Of a stretch of DNA of 61,811 nucleotides, positions 8,024-16,074 are shown piece after piece (position 1 is the first letter of the stretch; each line of letters opens with the position of its first letter). Under the pieces are notes generated by a model. The model was not told the origin of the DNA. It saw only the letters and a list, made by a program, of their open reading frames with translations, and made no database searches. This DNA is from CAYLHB01 sp964383505 (GTDB lineage Bacteria; Patescibacteriota; Minisyncoccia; Phycocordibacterales; UBA12088), in the NCBI GenBank assembly GCA_964383505.1, contig CAYLHB010000002.1, forward strand, positions 1-61,811, read 5' to 3'. Both the position numbers and the translations under genes were made by a program.

Positions 8024-9373
8024 CTATATGGTGAAGTTTTTCACCGCGTAAAGATCTTCGTCGTCGCCCCGTTCGTCCTTTGATCGATCATCAAGAAGTG
8101 CCACCTCCTCCCGCAACACATCAGTTGGTGCAGTACTCTCTTCAGGAAGCGGACGAGTGCCCGGGACTACCCCCTCGCTTGTAACTTCTGAAGTAACATG
8201 AGCTAAGGGAACGAGCGTTTCGATACCTTCAAGACTCGCGGAAGTTCTATCCCCCACATCGCTACCTACCACGTCGCGCGCAATATCGCTCGGCACTTGT
8301 TCCGAGAACGGCGACACATCAACCGTATGAGTATCCACCTGCTCTACTGCTTCGGGCGATACGATGATGTCCGACCCCTCGATGTTCGCTTCTCCCGTGT
8401 CAGATTCATCCACCGTCGCGATTTCAAACGGGACGGTATCCGCGAGTATTTCGGCCACAGTATCCCCACGTTCTTCCTCCACTGCATTTTGATCACCCGC
8501 AAAGAGTTCACTCCCCAGCTCCGCCTCCTGCTCCATTTTGAGTGACGCGAGCAGTGCGCCGAGGTCCTCGGGCGAAAAGTAGCTGATAACAACACGACCA
8601 CCCACCGGGCGCGGCTCAATCTGTACCCTCGTCCCGAGGTGTTGGGTGAGCTGGCGCTCAAGCGCGAGAATTTCCGGGTCGATGCGGTACCGCTCGGTCA
8701 CCCTGTCCTGCGCAATCCTGCGCGCAACCGCCTCTGTCTCCCGCACCGTGAGCTTCTTGAGCACAATTTCCTCCGCGAGCGTACGCTGTTCATCTGGCTT
8801 ATTGGTGAGCATGAGGAGCGGCCTCGTGTGCCCCTCGGTGAGCTTGCCCTCTGCGACGTACACCTGCACGTGGTCGGGGAGCTGAAGGAGGCGCACCGTG
8901 TTGCTCACGTACTCACGGCTCCTCCCGAGCTTCTTGCCTATTTCTGTCAGTGTGAAATTGAACTCCTTGTTGAGACGGTCGAACGCTCGAGCGCGGTCTA
9001 TGGGATTCAGGTCCTCACGCTGGAGGTTTTCAATGATTGCGAGCTCAAGCTTGAGGAGGTCCGACTCCTCACCGCTACGAATGATAACGGGTATCTGCGC
9101 GAGCCCCGCGAGCTTACTCGCACGCAAACGGCGCTCACCCGCGATAAGCTCATACTCCACACGCAAACCCCCATCTTCAAGCGGTATCTCCTTCCTCGTC
9201 ACCGTGAGTGGCTGGAGAAGCCCATACATACGAATGCTGTCCGCGAGCTCTTGGAGCCGAAGCTGGTCAAACTCCCTCCTTGGCTGGTAGGGGTTGGGTT
9301 TGATGCGATCAAGCTCAACCCAAAAAATTGAATCGCGGATAACTTCCTGCTGGGACATGCGTGTGGTGACCAT
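8024..9373 (-). CDS. parB: Chromosome partitioning protein ParB
   Basis: A 449-aa ParB. The N-terminal ParB/Srx domain has KPNPYQPRREF and the CTP-binding GERRLRASKLAG. The central helix-turn-helix is LTEIGKKLGRSREYVSNTV. The C-terminal 150 residues are an unusually long acidic, Thr/Ser-rich tail after the expected dimerisation region. The start at 9373 (MVTTRMSQQEV) has GAGG 8 nt upstream; the frame upstream runs through tRNA-Leu and miaA and is not coding. ParB loads on parS near the origin and works with ParA, but neither parA nor a recognisable parS site was found here. It is transcribed divergently from tRNA-Leu. Confidence 0.88.
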   Translation of the reverse strand: MVTTRMSQQEVIRDSIFWVELDRIKPNPYQPRREFDQLRLQELADSIRMYGLLQPLTVTRKEIPLEDGGLRVEYELIAGERRLRASKLAGLAQIPVIIRSGEESDLLKLELAIIENLQREDLNPIDRARAFDRLNKEFNFTLTEIGKKLGRSREYVSNTVRLLQLPDHVQVYVAEGKLTEGHTRPLLMLTNKPDEQRTLAEEIVLKKLTVRETEAVARRIAQDRVTERYRIDPEILALERQLTQHLGTRVQIEPRPVGGRVVISYFSPEDLGALLASLKMEQEAELGSELFAGDQNAVEEERGDTVAEILADTVPFEIATVDESDTGEANIEGSDIIVSPEAVEQVDTHTVDVSPFSEQVPSDIARDVVGSDVGDRTSASLEGIETLVPLAHVTSEVTSEGVVPGTRPLPEESTAPTDVLREEVALLDDRSKDERGDDEDLYAVKNFTI

Positions 9374-9420
9374 AGGGCAAACCTCGCACCGCTGTGCGAG
9401 AAAGACCCCAGATGGTTTGT

Positions 9421-9461
9421 AGTATACCCCCGATTGCCCTGCAGGCAAAGTGCGGTACACT
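9421..9461. promoter_or_regulatory. Back-to-back promoters of parB and tRNA-Leu
   Basis: On the plus strand TTGCCC (9434-9439), a 16-bp spacer and TACACT (9456-9461) precede tRNA-Leu. On the minus strand TTGCCT (9443-9448), a 16-bp spacer and TATACT (9421-9426) precede parB. Both -35 boxes lie in one palindrome, TTGCCCTGCAGGCAA. Confidence 0.55.
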
Positions 9462-9476
9462 GTGCATTGCCCCTTT

Positions 9477-9558
9477 GCCGGGGTGGCGGAATTGGTAGAC
9501 GCGCACGACTCAAAATCGTGTAGGGTAACCTGTGGGAGTTCGATTCTCCCTCCCGGCA
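9477..9558 (+). tRNA. tRNA-Leu (anticodon CAA)
   Basis: An 82-nt class II tRNA. The acceptor stem GCCGGGG pairs with TCCCGGC, the anticodon stem CACGA/TCGTG holds the loop CTCAAAA (anticodon CAA), there is a long variable arm, and the T-arm is GTTCGATTC. CCA is not encoded. Confidence 0.95.
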
Positions 9559-9587
9559 CTATTTTAACATAGACCCGTTGCAAGCTT

Positions 9588-10430
9588 ATGGCTGTGCTAC
9601 CGCGCATACTCGTAATTGTAGGCCCAACTGCTAGTGGAAAAACATCGCTCGCCATAGAGTGTGCAAAAAAGTACAACGGGGAAGTAATTTCTGCCGACTC
9701 GCGCCAGGTGTACCGCGGGCTCGACATAGGCACGGAAAAGGTGACACTGCGCGAGATGCGGGGCGTTCCCCACCACTGTCTTGATATCGCCTCGCCGAAG
9801 CGGGCATGCTCGGTCCAACGATGGCGCAGTTGTGCCGAGCGAGCGGTACGAGACATACTACGACGCAACAAGGTGCCCATCGTGGCAGGCGGTTCGTGGT
9901 TTTACGTGGATGCACTGGTTTACGGCACCGAGTACCCCAACGTGCCACCTAACGCCTCACTCCGCCGACAGCTCGCCCGAAAAACACACACTGAGTTGTG
10001 TACACTTCTCGATGAACTCGACCCTGTCCGCGGTGCCTCCATTGAGCGAAGAAACCCACGCCGCCTTATCCGCGCCATAGAAATCGCTACCGCATTGGGA
10101 ACAGTTCCTCCAAAACCCCGTCGTAGCCCTAGGTACGATGTAGAGTGGGTACTGCTCGACCCTCCGGATGAGGTTTTGAGGAAGCGCATAGAAATACGAC
10201 TCGCACGCGCACTTAAACGCGGACTTATTCGTGAGGTGGAACACCTACGTTCCGACGGCATCTCATGGAAACGTCTGCATGAACTTGGGCTCGAATACCG
10301 GGCTGTATCCGCGCACCTCCAGGGAACAACCACGCACCAGGAAATGCGCGAGGAGATGCTCCGAGATCTGCTCCGGTATGCAAAAAAACAATCACGAGAG
10401 TTCAAACTGCTTGTACAAAACTCCGGTTAG
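9588..10430 (+). CDS. miaA: tRNA dimethylallyltransferase
   Basis: MiaA transfers a dimethylallyl group to A37 of tRNAs reading codons that start with U. The 280-aa protein has the P-loop GPTASGKTS (residues 12-20), the SADSRQVYRGLDIGTEK block that binds the prenyl donor/tRNA, and RRLIRAIEI. Length is slightly short, mainly in the C-terminal part. It lies 29 nt downstream of tRNA-Leu(CAA), itself a probable substrate, and could share that promoter. Confidence 0.93.
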   Translation: MAVLPRILVIVGPTASGKTSLAIECAKKYNGEVISADSRQVYRGLDIGTEKVTLREMRGVPHHCLDIASPKRACSVQRWRSCAERAVRDILRRNKVPIVAGGSWFYVDALVYGTEYPNVPPNASLRRQLARKTHTELCTLLDELDPVRGASIERRNPRRLIRAIEIATALGTVPPKPRRSPRYDVEWVLLDPPDEVLRKRIEIRLARALKRGLIREVEHLRSDGISWKRLHELGLEYRAVSAHLQGTTTHQEMREEMLRDLLRYAKKQSREFKLLVQNSG

Positions 10431-10510
10431 TCATGCAGGTGGGCAACTTGCATTCTTGTTACTTTATAGTACTTTTTCCACAGACGTTTTTCAATTCAGG
10501 GAGGAGCAAA

Positions 10511-11113
10511 GTGCAACTACCACACGCTGAACAGCACCCTTCAGGTTTAGTGCTCATTATTTCAAGCGCATCTTTCGCGGATGTTCGAAAAGGTATGGGC
10601 GGCCTGACCGTGTGCGCACACACAACATTCACACCGATGGTTGATGTTGTGGTCTATGTCGCCGTTATCGCAGAAAGTTCTGCGGTGAGTGTGTTGAGAA
10701 ATGGGGCTAAGTTCACCGAGCTTGTGAGCTGTAAGCCAATGCCAGCAAGTGGCCCAAGCGACTGGTTGACCTATCCCTATGCCACTCTTGGGGCCTCTTT
10801 CAAAACAGGAGTCCTATCGCTACCCATTGGTACTCATACGTTTGAGTCAATCTCGGGGGCATGGAATGTGACAACCAGGCAACAAATGTTTCGGGACCTT
10901 TTCCCAGAACCGTGCCATGCGAGGTTACATCAAATTCGCTTCGATTTCCCAAAAGGAATAAACGACACAGAGCCAGGCGTGACGATAGTGCGCATAGGCG
11001 CACCGAATGATAGGGAACTTTGTTGGGTGGTACTCCACACATACACCGCCGAAGATCCTGGATTTGGGCTCCCTGCGTACGTTCTCACACGTTCCTCACT
11101 CCGTTTTTTGTGA
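10511..11113 (+). CDS. Hypothetical protein
   Basis: A 200-aa frame with GTG start at 10511, chosen because GGGAGGAGC lies just upstream; the frame continues 78 nt further 5' but without a site. The sequence (LVLIISSASFADVRKGMGG near the start, HARLHQIRFDFPKG near the end) has no membrane helix or motif I recognise. A hairpin terminator follows the stop codon at once. The extended frame starts 2 nt after the miaA stop, so it may be co-transcribed with miaA. Function unknown. Confidence 0.6.
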   Translation: MQLPHAEQHPSGLVLIISSASFADVRKGMGGLTVCAHTTFTPMVDVVVYVAVIAESSAVSVLRNGAKFTELVSCKPMPASGPSDWLTYPYATLGASFKTGVLSLPIGTHTFESISGAWNVTTRQQMFRDLFPEPCHARLHQIRFDFPKGINDTEPGVTIVRIGAPNDRELCWVVLHTYTAEDPGFGLPAYVLTRSSLRFL

Positions 11114-11115
11114 GC

Positions 11116-11150
11116 AAACATGCACCCAACAGAAGACGGGTGCATGTTTC
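11116..11150. terminator. Hairpin terminator between convergent genes
   Basis: The 12-bp perfect stem AAACATGCACCC/GGGTGCATGTTT is followed by a T-rich tail on the plus strand. It lies between the plus-strand hypothetical gene and convergent xseB. Confidence 0.75.
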
Positions 11151-11157
11151 TTTAGTA

Positions 11158-11373
11158 TTATTCTCCGTCCTTAAGCTCCCGCTCAATCTCCTTAAACTCG
11201 TTCTCCACGTCTTTGAGTCGTTCCTTGAGCGACTTCACGAGCGTTGCGCCCTCTTTAATTTTTTTGAGCCCTTCCTCAACATCAAACTCCTTCTCCTTTT
11301 CAAACCAACGCGCAATATCCTCAAGTCGCTTGAGGTCTCCCTGTATGTTGTGGTCTTTTTTTTCTTCAGTCAT
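11158..11373 (-). CDS. xseB: Exodeoxyribonuclease VII small subunit
   Basis: A 71-aa highly charged, all-helical protein. XseB binds the C-terminal part of XseA, and together they degrade single-stranded DNA. The sequence shows the family pattern of a helical hairpin (LKRLEDIARWFE, then DVEEGLKKIKEGATLVKSLKERL). It overlaps the end of xseA by 8 nt, the usual operon order. Confidence 0.9.
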   Translation of the reverse strand: MTEEKKDHNIQGDLKRLEDIARWFEKEKEFDVEEGLKKIKEGATLVKSLKERLKDVENEFKEIERELKDGE

Positions 11374-12634
11374 GTGTACGTGAGGTTACTGTGGAAGTGA
11401 TGGTACCATCTGTGACGCGCATACTCAACTCCGCCCCCACGGCTACCTCGCTCACACTGCGTACGAGCGACCTTTCGGAGTAGACAAGAGAGTACCCGCG
11501 CGCGAGTGCACGCGATGGGTCGGAGGCATTCAGTAGCCGCACGAGCGATTCCACCCGCTCCTCCATTCGTTCCAATACCTGAGAGAAGGCGGTGTTTGAC
11601 GCACGATGTGCATCGCGAGCCCTTGTGCCACACTCATCCAGTCGTTCACAAAAACGTCGCAATGCGTCAGTGTACCGTTCGATACCAAAATGTGTGCGAT
11701 GTTGGAGTGAAGCGAGGGCTGATGTGAGTGCACGAGAGCCAAGCGCGACACGATGGGTGTACGCGTCTATGCAACGACTCACCCCCTCGCGCATTGCCCG
11801 CGAGTACTCGGGAAGCGCACGGGTGAGCGGGTCCCACGAGGAGTTGATGACGTGCGCGACCGCTGTGGGTGTAGAAGCACTATAATCGGCCACCAGTGTG
11901 GCAATCGGAGCATCAACATCGTGCCCTATACCTACGAGTGTGGGGACAGGACAGGCAAACAACGCACGACACACCGCCTCGTTGTTGAACCCCTGGAGCG
12001 ACTCAAGCGACCCACCCCCTCGAATGAGCACGAGTACGTCCGGCGGGTTACTCATGCGGTTGAACTGCTCAATCGCAGTGCGAATCTCCTCCGCCGACCC
12101 TGCCCCCTCCACACCCGAGTGGAGAAAGTCTATATGCACGCCTCGTAAAAGAAGGTTTTTGCGTAGGTCTTGGAGCACCACCCCGTCCCTCGATGAGATG
12201 ACGCCGATACGCGTGATAAACGAGGGGATAACCCGCTTTCTCGCAAACAAACCTTCGCTCTTGAGCTTTTCGAGGAGCAACTCGTATGCACGGCGGAGCG
12301 CCCCTTCCCCAATGGGCTCAATGGTTTTCACCCAAAAACCGAAGTTCCCTGTTTTGGGCGAGAGCTTCCCATAACCCGTTACCTTGACCGCCATACCCTC
12401 GTCGAGACTCACCCCTATCCTGCGGTACACCCCCACGTGGAGCCCGCACCGCAAAATACTTTCCGACTCCGCGTCCTTGAGTGAAAAGAACACCCACTCA
12501 CGAAGCACCTTAAGGTCGGTCACCTCCCCTTCGACCGCGACCGAAAGCGGACTTATGAGCTCGTTCACGAGCTCCAGGTACTCCGGAACGGAAAACGTCC
12601 GCTCGGAAATCGCTTCAATTAATGTTTGACTCAT
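11366..12634 (-). CDS. xseA: Exodeoxyribonuclease VII large subunit
   Basis: The 422-aa catalytic subunit of ExoVII. An N-terminal OB fold (VEGEVTDLKV, WVFFSLKD) binds single-stranded DNA. The catalytic domain contains RIGVISSRDGVVLQDL, the glycine-rich LIRGGGSLE and GIGHDVD-x-PIATLVADYSASTPTA, the signatures of the family, followed by a long coiled coil that holds XseB. Start at 12634. A possible -10 element TATACT lies about 20 nt upstream. Confidence 0.95.
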   Translation of the reverse strand: MSQTLIEAISERTFSVPEYLELVNELISPLSVAVEGEVTDLKVLREWVFFSLKDAESESILRCGLHVGVYRRIGVSLDEGMAVKVTGYGKLSPKTGNFGFWVKTIEPIGEGALRRAYELLLEKLKSEGLFARKRVIPSFITRIGVISSRDGVVLQDLRKNLLLRGVHIDFLHSGVEGAGSAEEIRTAIEQFNRMSNPPDVLVLIRGGGSLESLQGFNNEAVCRALFACPVPTLVGIGHDVDAPIATLVADYSASTPTAVAHVINSSWDPLTRALPEYSRAMREGVSRCIDAYTHRVALGSRALTSALASLQHRTHFGIERYTDALRRFCERLDECGTRARDAHRASNTAFSQVLERMEERVESLVRLLNASDPSRALARGYSLVYSERSLVRSVSEVAVGAELSMRVTDGTITSTVTSRTHD

Positions 12635-12859
12635 GGGTTCTGGTGCTTCAGTATAAACTACATATTAGAAAAAGTTATCCCCGCTCGGGAAATAAATGTC
12701 CATGGATACGCTGAAACCCTGATTGTAGTTAGGTTGTTGCCACGACGCAATCTGTGGTTTTTATACGTATAAGCGAGTGAGCGAAATGAGGACATGTGCG
12801 ACCCCACTTATGCCCTGTGCTGGCCGTCTCGGGCTAGAACCGTTTGGGGTACCTTTCAT

Positions 12860-12972
12860 CCTGTCACACCCAAAAAGCTCGCATTTGGCAAAGCCTGTCG
12901 GCCATTACCCGCAAGCATGCTGTACTGCGTACGATGGGCTTCGTCTGTGAGGACGATTATATTTTCACGGTC
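12860..12972 (-). pseudogene. Relic of a type I restriction subunit gene (hsdR fragment)
   Basis: The minus strand encodes DRENIIVLTDEAHRTQYSML, then AGNGRQALPNASFLGVTG. This matches residues 397-434 of the intact HsdR at 23330-26353 with one amino-acid difference, including the DEAH box. A TGA follows directly and nothing else of the gene is present. About one base in six differs from the intact gene, mostly at silent positions, so it comes from a related allele rather than a recent copy. It lies in the gene-free stretch 12635-13351, just outside the left small-RNA copy. Confidence 0.85.
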
Positions 12973-12996
12973 ACAAATACTGGTAGACTAGCCATA

Positions 12997-13175
12997 AACA
13001 ACAAAGCACCCGTCTGGGTGCTTTGTTGTTCTGGATACTGCTCTCAGCAGGTATGCAATTACGGAATAGAGTCTGTGAATGACTTTTGGGAAGTTTCGAG
13101 CCCATGACTGGTTCTCAAAACTTCTTGACCGAAACGGCGATTTTAGCCGTCTCAGTAGGTCTCACATGACTGCTG
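12997..13175 (-). ncRNA. Candidate structured small RNA, left copy
   Basis: A block of about 170 nt similar to 38011-38178. On the minus strand it reads through GAGACCTAC, a hairpin with GACGGC/GCCGTT, the shared CAGTCATGGGC and TTGCATACCTGCTGAGAGCAG, and ends in a 15-bp terminator hairpin (12997-13030, stem with CACCC/GGGTG). The terminator stems of the two copies differ in sequence but keep pairing. No reading frame is conserved. RNA family unknown. Confidence 0.6.
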
Positions 13176-13251
13176 ACTGTCACGGTCCAGAACCTGTGCA
13201 GCAAAGCACCGTAAGCATAACATATCGCCTCGTCTACCCCTTAAGAGAGCT

Positions 13252-13316
13252 GTCTCGGTCACAGGGGTCATTTTGTGAAAGATACAAATGAGACACAAAA
13301 CACCCGTCTCGGTCAC
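13252..13316 (-). repeat. Short direct repeat GTGACCGAGAC x2
   Basis: Two copies of GTGACCGAGAC (minus strand) at 13252-13262 and 13306-13316, between the left small-RNA copy and the kinase gene. The second is followed by a third related GTCTC. They could be a protein-binding site or debris of another small-RNA copy. Confidence 0.4.
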
Positions 13317-13341
13317 CGTCTCATTTACAAAGTAGTAGAAA

Positions 13342-13366
13342 AAAGGGGCGACTAGGTCGCCCCTTT
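13342..13366 (-). terminator. Rho-independent terminator of the kinase gene
   Basis: The stem AAAGGGGCGAC/GTCGCCCCTTT with loop CTA is followed by T-rich sequence on the minus strand. The stop codon of the kinase gene lies in the loop. Confidence 0.85.
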
Positions 13367-14002
13367 CAGGAACTTCGATTGCAGGATTCTCCACCCTGCT
13401 TCGATAGTATCATCGGCATCCATTGCTGAAGTATCGATAATATCGACAGCAGGAAAAAAACGACGAGTAGTCTCAAGCAATTTTCGATCATGTCTCATCA
13501 CGAACTCGGGGTCAGTGAAGGACATAAAGTCGCCAGGTGTGTTTGAACCTGGATGCTTGGCTTCTCGTTCTTGCACCCTCACCTTGCGCACATCGATACT
13601 GGCAGTGAGATAAATCACACTACCGAACCGTGGATGTGCCTCGAAGAGGGCGTCTGCAAGCTCGGGAATTATCGGAGTCTCTCGCATGAGATTGTACGAA
13701 ATCGTCCGGAGCCAGCAACTATCCTGCAAATGAACAACGCCTTCTTCGGGCGGTTTGAACAAGGTGGTGTCGTACAAATGCGAAGCCAGAAACAGCGCAC
13801 CGGTTTCCAGCATGGTGGTATGAGCACCTACTGCATACCGCTTTGCTTTTTTTCCCACAGGGTTTTCACCAAGCAGGTTATTCTTGGCACGCATAACTTT
13901 CCATCCTTGCTCGCGAAGCTTGACAGACAAACCTTCACAGAGAGTTGTTTTGCCTGCCAAATCCAGACCCTCAATGAGGATCATTCGATCTTGGTACTGC
14001 AT
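13352..14002 (-). CDS. P-loop nucleoside/thymidylate kinase family protein
   Basis: A 216-aa kinase of the thymidylate/deoxynucleoside kinase superfamily. The P-loop is G12-LDLAG-K18-T-T at the N-terminus, and the LID-like region has VRKVRVQEREAKHPG after the strand SVIYLTAS. The DR(Y) motif of true dTMP kinases is not obvious; QDSCWLRT stands in its place, so the substrate may not be dTMP. The start has AGGAGGG 7 nt upstream and a near-consensus promoter. It is the first gene inside the accessory region, near a cytidylate-hydroxymethylase-like operon, which suggests a role in phosphorylating an unusual deoxynucleotide. Confidence 0.75.
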   Translation of the reverse strand: MQYQDRMILIEGLDLAGKTTLCEGLSVKLREQGWKVMRAKNNLLGENPVGKKAKRYAVGAHTTMLETGALFLASHLYDTTLFKPPEEGVVHLQDSCWLRTISYNLMRETPIIPELADALFEAHPRFGSVIYLTASIDVRKVRVQEREAKHPGSNTPGDFMSFTDPEFVMRHDRKLLETTRRFFPAVDIIDTSAMDADDTIEAGWRILQSKFLKGAT

Positions 14003-14036
14003 ATACAGTCCCTCCTATGAAGTTGAACTGTTTATG

Positions 14037-14065
14037 ATTATACAACGATATTACCGTGTTTGCAA
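14037..14065 (-). promoter_or_regulatory. Sigma70-type promoter of the kinase gene
   Basis: On the minus strand TTGCAA (14060-14065), a 17-bp spacer and TATAAT (14037-14042), ending about 35 nt upstream of the kinase ATG. This is the best consensus promoter in the window. Confidence 0.75.
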
Positions 14066-14103
14066 ACAAAGAAAAATTGCTTCCATATCGAGTCTGTAAA
14101 ATA

Positions 14104-15437
14104 TTTTGTGTAAATGGATTATCCACCGTACTCTAGGAGTACTATCCATTCACACCCATGAACCACACAACCACGAGCGATCAAAGCATCGCTACCCTTC
14201 TTGGCACCGACGAGTTCAAGGAAAAGGCAAAACAGCTTCGCACCCTCTCGGACGTCACCGCGTTCGCCAAGGAGCTCATAGCTCCAACACTCCAGAAGAT
14301 GCTTGAAGCGGAACTCGACGAGCACTTGGGATACAAGAAGCACGAAGTAGTCGGTCGAGGTACCGGCAACTCACGAAACGGCCACAGTCAAAAGAAGCTC
14401 AAAACCTCGTTCGGTACCGCAGAGCTTGCGGTACCCCGCGACCGCAATAGCACCTTCGAGCCGGTCGTCGTGAAGCGGTACGAGACCGTGGAGAGCGACG
14501 TTGAGGAGCGCATAATCTCGATGTACGCCAAAGGATTGACGACTCGCGACATCGCTACCCACATGCACGACATTTATGGTATCGACGTATCGAGTACCAT
14601 GATTTCAACAATCACCGACAAGGTACTCCCCCTGGTCTCCGAGTGGCAGCATCGACCCCTTGCATCTTGCTACGCACTCGTGTCCCTCGACGGTATCTAC
14701 TTCAAAGTGAGAGATAGTGGCAAGATTGTGAACCGTACCGCGTACATTGTTTTGGGCACCACCCTGGAAGGTGTGCGGGATATCCTGGGTATTTGGGTTG
14801 GGGAGAGCGAGGGTGCAAAGTTTTGGATGCACGTCCTCACCGAGATCAAGAACCGTGGAGTGGATGATATCCTGATTGCATCCATAGACGGACTCACGGG
14901 GTTCACGGACGCGATTCGTGCCGTATTCCCTGAAACTGACGTACAGCAGTGCATTGTCCACCAAGTGCGGAATACCATGAAGTATGTGCCCCACAAACAC
15001 AAGAAAGCGTTCGTGAGCGACCTTCGCTCAATCTACACCGCACCAACCGAGGGAGCTGGGCTCAATGAACTCGAACGGGTGAAGGATGCGTGGCCACAGT
15101 ACGCTGTATACCTTAAGAGCTGGGAGACCAAGTGGGGTGAGCTCTCCGCCTTCTACAAGTATCCGCCCGAAATACGGAAGATCATGTACACCACAAACGG
15201 TATCGAAAGCCTGAACCGCCAGTTCCGGAAGGTCACCAAAACGACGAGTATTTTCCCGCACGAGGAGTCACTTATGAAACTGCTCTGGCTTGCGCAGCGG
15301 GATATTACCCGACACTGGACTATGCAGGTCCGTGACTGGGGCACAATCGTGAGCGCGCTTGCGGTTTTGTATCCAGAGCGGGTGAAGCTTGATTAACGTG
15401 ACGCGCGCGTATGATTATCAACCCCGTTTACACAAAA
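14104..15437 (+). mobile_element. IS256-family insertion sequence
   Basis: A single transposase gene is bounded by imperfect terminal inverted repeats: TTTTGTGTAAATGG at 14104-14117, and CCCCGTTTACACAAAA at 15422-15437, whose complement begins TTTTGTGTAAACGGGG. No clear 8-9 bp target duplication flanks these ends. The right end overlaps the 3' end of the HD-domain gene, whose last codons and stop lie in the terminal repeat. Confidence 0.85.
14158..15396 (+). CDS. IS256-family (mutator-type) transposase
   Basis: A 412-aa DDE transposase. Family blocks seen are LDEHLGYKKHE, GNSRNGHSQK, VPRDRNSTFEP, VSLDGIYFKV (first catalytic Asp), IASIDGLTGF (second Asp region) with VQQCIVHQVRN, and the C-terminal YTTNGIESLNRQFRK with the conserved Glu. 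The length is normal and no frameshift is seen, so it may be active. Confidence 0.95.
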   Translation: MNHTTTSDQSIATLLGTDEFKEKAKQLRTLSDVTAFAKELIAPTLQKMLEAELDEHLGYKKHEVVGRGTGNSRNGHSQKKLKTSFGTAELAVPRDRNSTFEPVVVKRYETVESDVEERIISMYAKGLTTRDIATHMHDIYGIDVSSTMISTITDKVLPLVSEWQHRPLASCYALVSLDGIYFKVRDSGKIVNRTAYIVLGTTLEGVRDILGIWVGESEGAKFWMHVLTEIKNRGVDDILIASIDGLTGFTDAIRAVFPETDVQQCIVHQVRNTMKYVPHKHKKAFVSDLRSIYTAPTEGAGLNELERVKDAWPQYAVYLKSWETKWGELSAFYKYPPEIRKIMYTTNGIESLNRQFRKVTKTTSIFPHEESLMKLLWLAQRDITRHWTMQVRDWGTIVSALAVLYPERVKLD

Positions 15438-16074
15438 GTACTTGCACACTCTCCATATCCCCTATCCCATTTAGCCTGAGTTGTTCAGATGAGACGACTA
15501 GGTTGAAAGAAAATTCTTTTAATGCCGCTTCAGGTTTAATTTCGAGATACGAATCGTCTATCCACCATTTCACTTTAGGGAGCCTGAATCGATCAAGAGC
15601 GTCTGCGGCTCTTAAATATTTAGACAATGGCCTCGTATCCTTTAAGATCAGAAGTATCTGGTTCAAAAGCGGATGTTGAGCGAAATGTTCCAAAAGCCAA
15701 GTGATTGCTCTATCCTCGTGACCTTCGTCGCCTTTGTCATCCATACGCTGTGTGTCATGAACAGAACAGGCTATTAATAGAGCTTCCCTATCTCTGTCAT
15801 TAATCAATCCTCTAGTCAGAAGGGTGGCATAAACCATTACTCTCACTGTGTGCGCAATTCCATGAATAGACGACACGATCTTAGGATTAACATACCAGTC
15901 TGGTTTCGGTGATAAATCCTGAATCAAAGAAACCTCTCCGGCAGTTAAATAATAGTTGGTATGAAGCATCCGATATTCAGGTTTATTCTCTTTAATTCTA
16001 TCAAGAGTCTCTTGATCCATATTCTGAATATCAGGTTGTAACCTTTCTTGAGCTAATGACCAGAGACTTGTCAT
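15418..16074 (-). CDS. HD-domain hydrolase, 3' end altered by the IS insertion
   Basis: A 218-aa protein with an HD metal-dependent phosphohydrolase signature: HGIAHTVRV (first His), then ACSVHDTQRMDDKGDEGHEDRA (His-Asp pair plus distal His/Asp). HD enzymes commonly cleave nucleotides or nucleotide monophosphates. The last nine codons (QVLLCKRG and stop) are read from the terminal repeat of the IS256 element, so the original C-terminus is lost or replaced. The gene overlaps the upstream thymidylate-synthase-like gene by 4 nt and is the last of a five-gene AT-rich operon. Confidence 0.75.
   Translation of the reverse strand: MTSLWSLAQERLQPDIQNMDQETLDRIKENKPEYRMLHTNYYLTAGEVSLIQDLSPKPDWYVNPKIVSSIHGIAHTVRVMVYATLLTRGLINDRDREALLIACSVHDTQRMDDKGDEGHEDRAITWLLEHFAQHPLLNQILLILKDTRPLSKYLRAADALDRFRLPKVKWWIDDSYLEIKPEAALKEFSFNLVVSSEQLRLNGIGDMESVQVLLCKRG

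Noticed and set aside
9374..9880. N-terminal extension of ParB to 618 aa
   Set aside because: The extension would be translated through tRNA-Leu and the start of miaA on the opposite strand; a good ribosome-binding site precedes the 9373 start.
12997..13175. tmRNA, 6S RNA, RNase P RNA or SRP RNA as identity of the repeated small RNA
   Set aside because: No tRNA-like ends, tag frame, long rod with central bubble, P4 motif or GGAAG-type SRP loop could be found.
14090..15450. An 8-9 bp target duplication around the IS256 element
   Set aside because: Flanking bases at both inferred ends do not match; the ends may have been altered by a later rearrangement.
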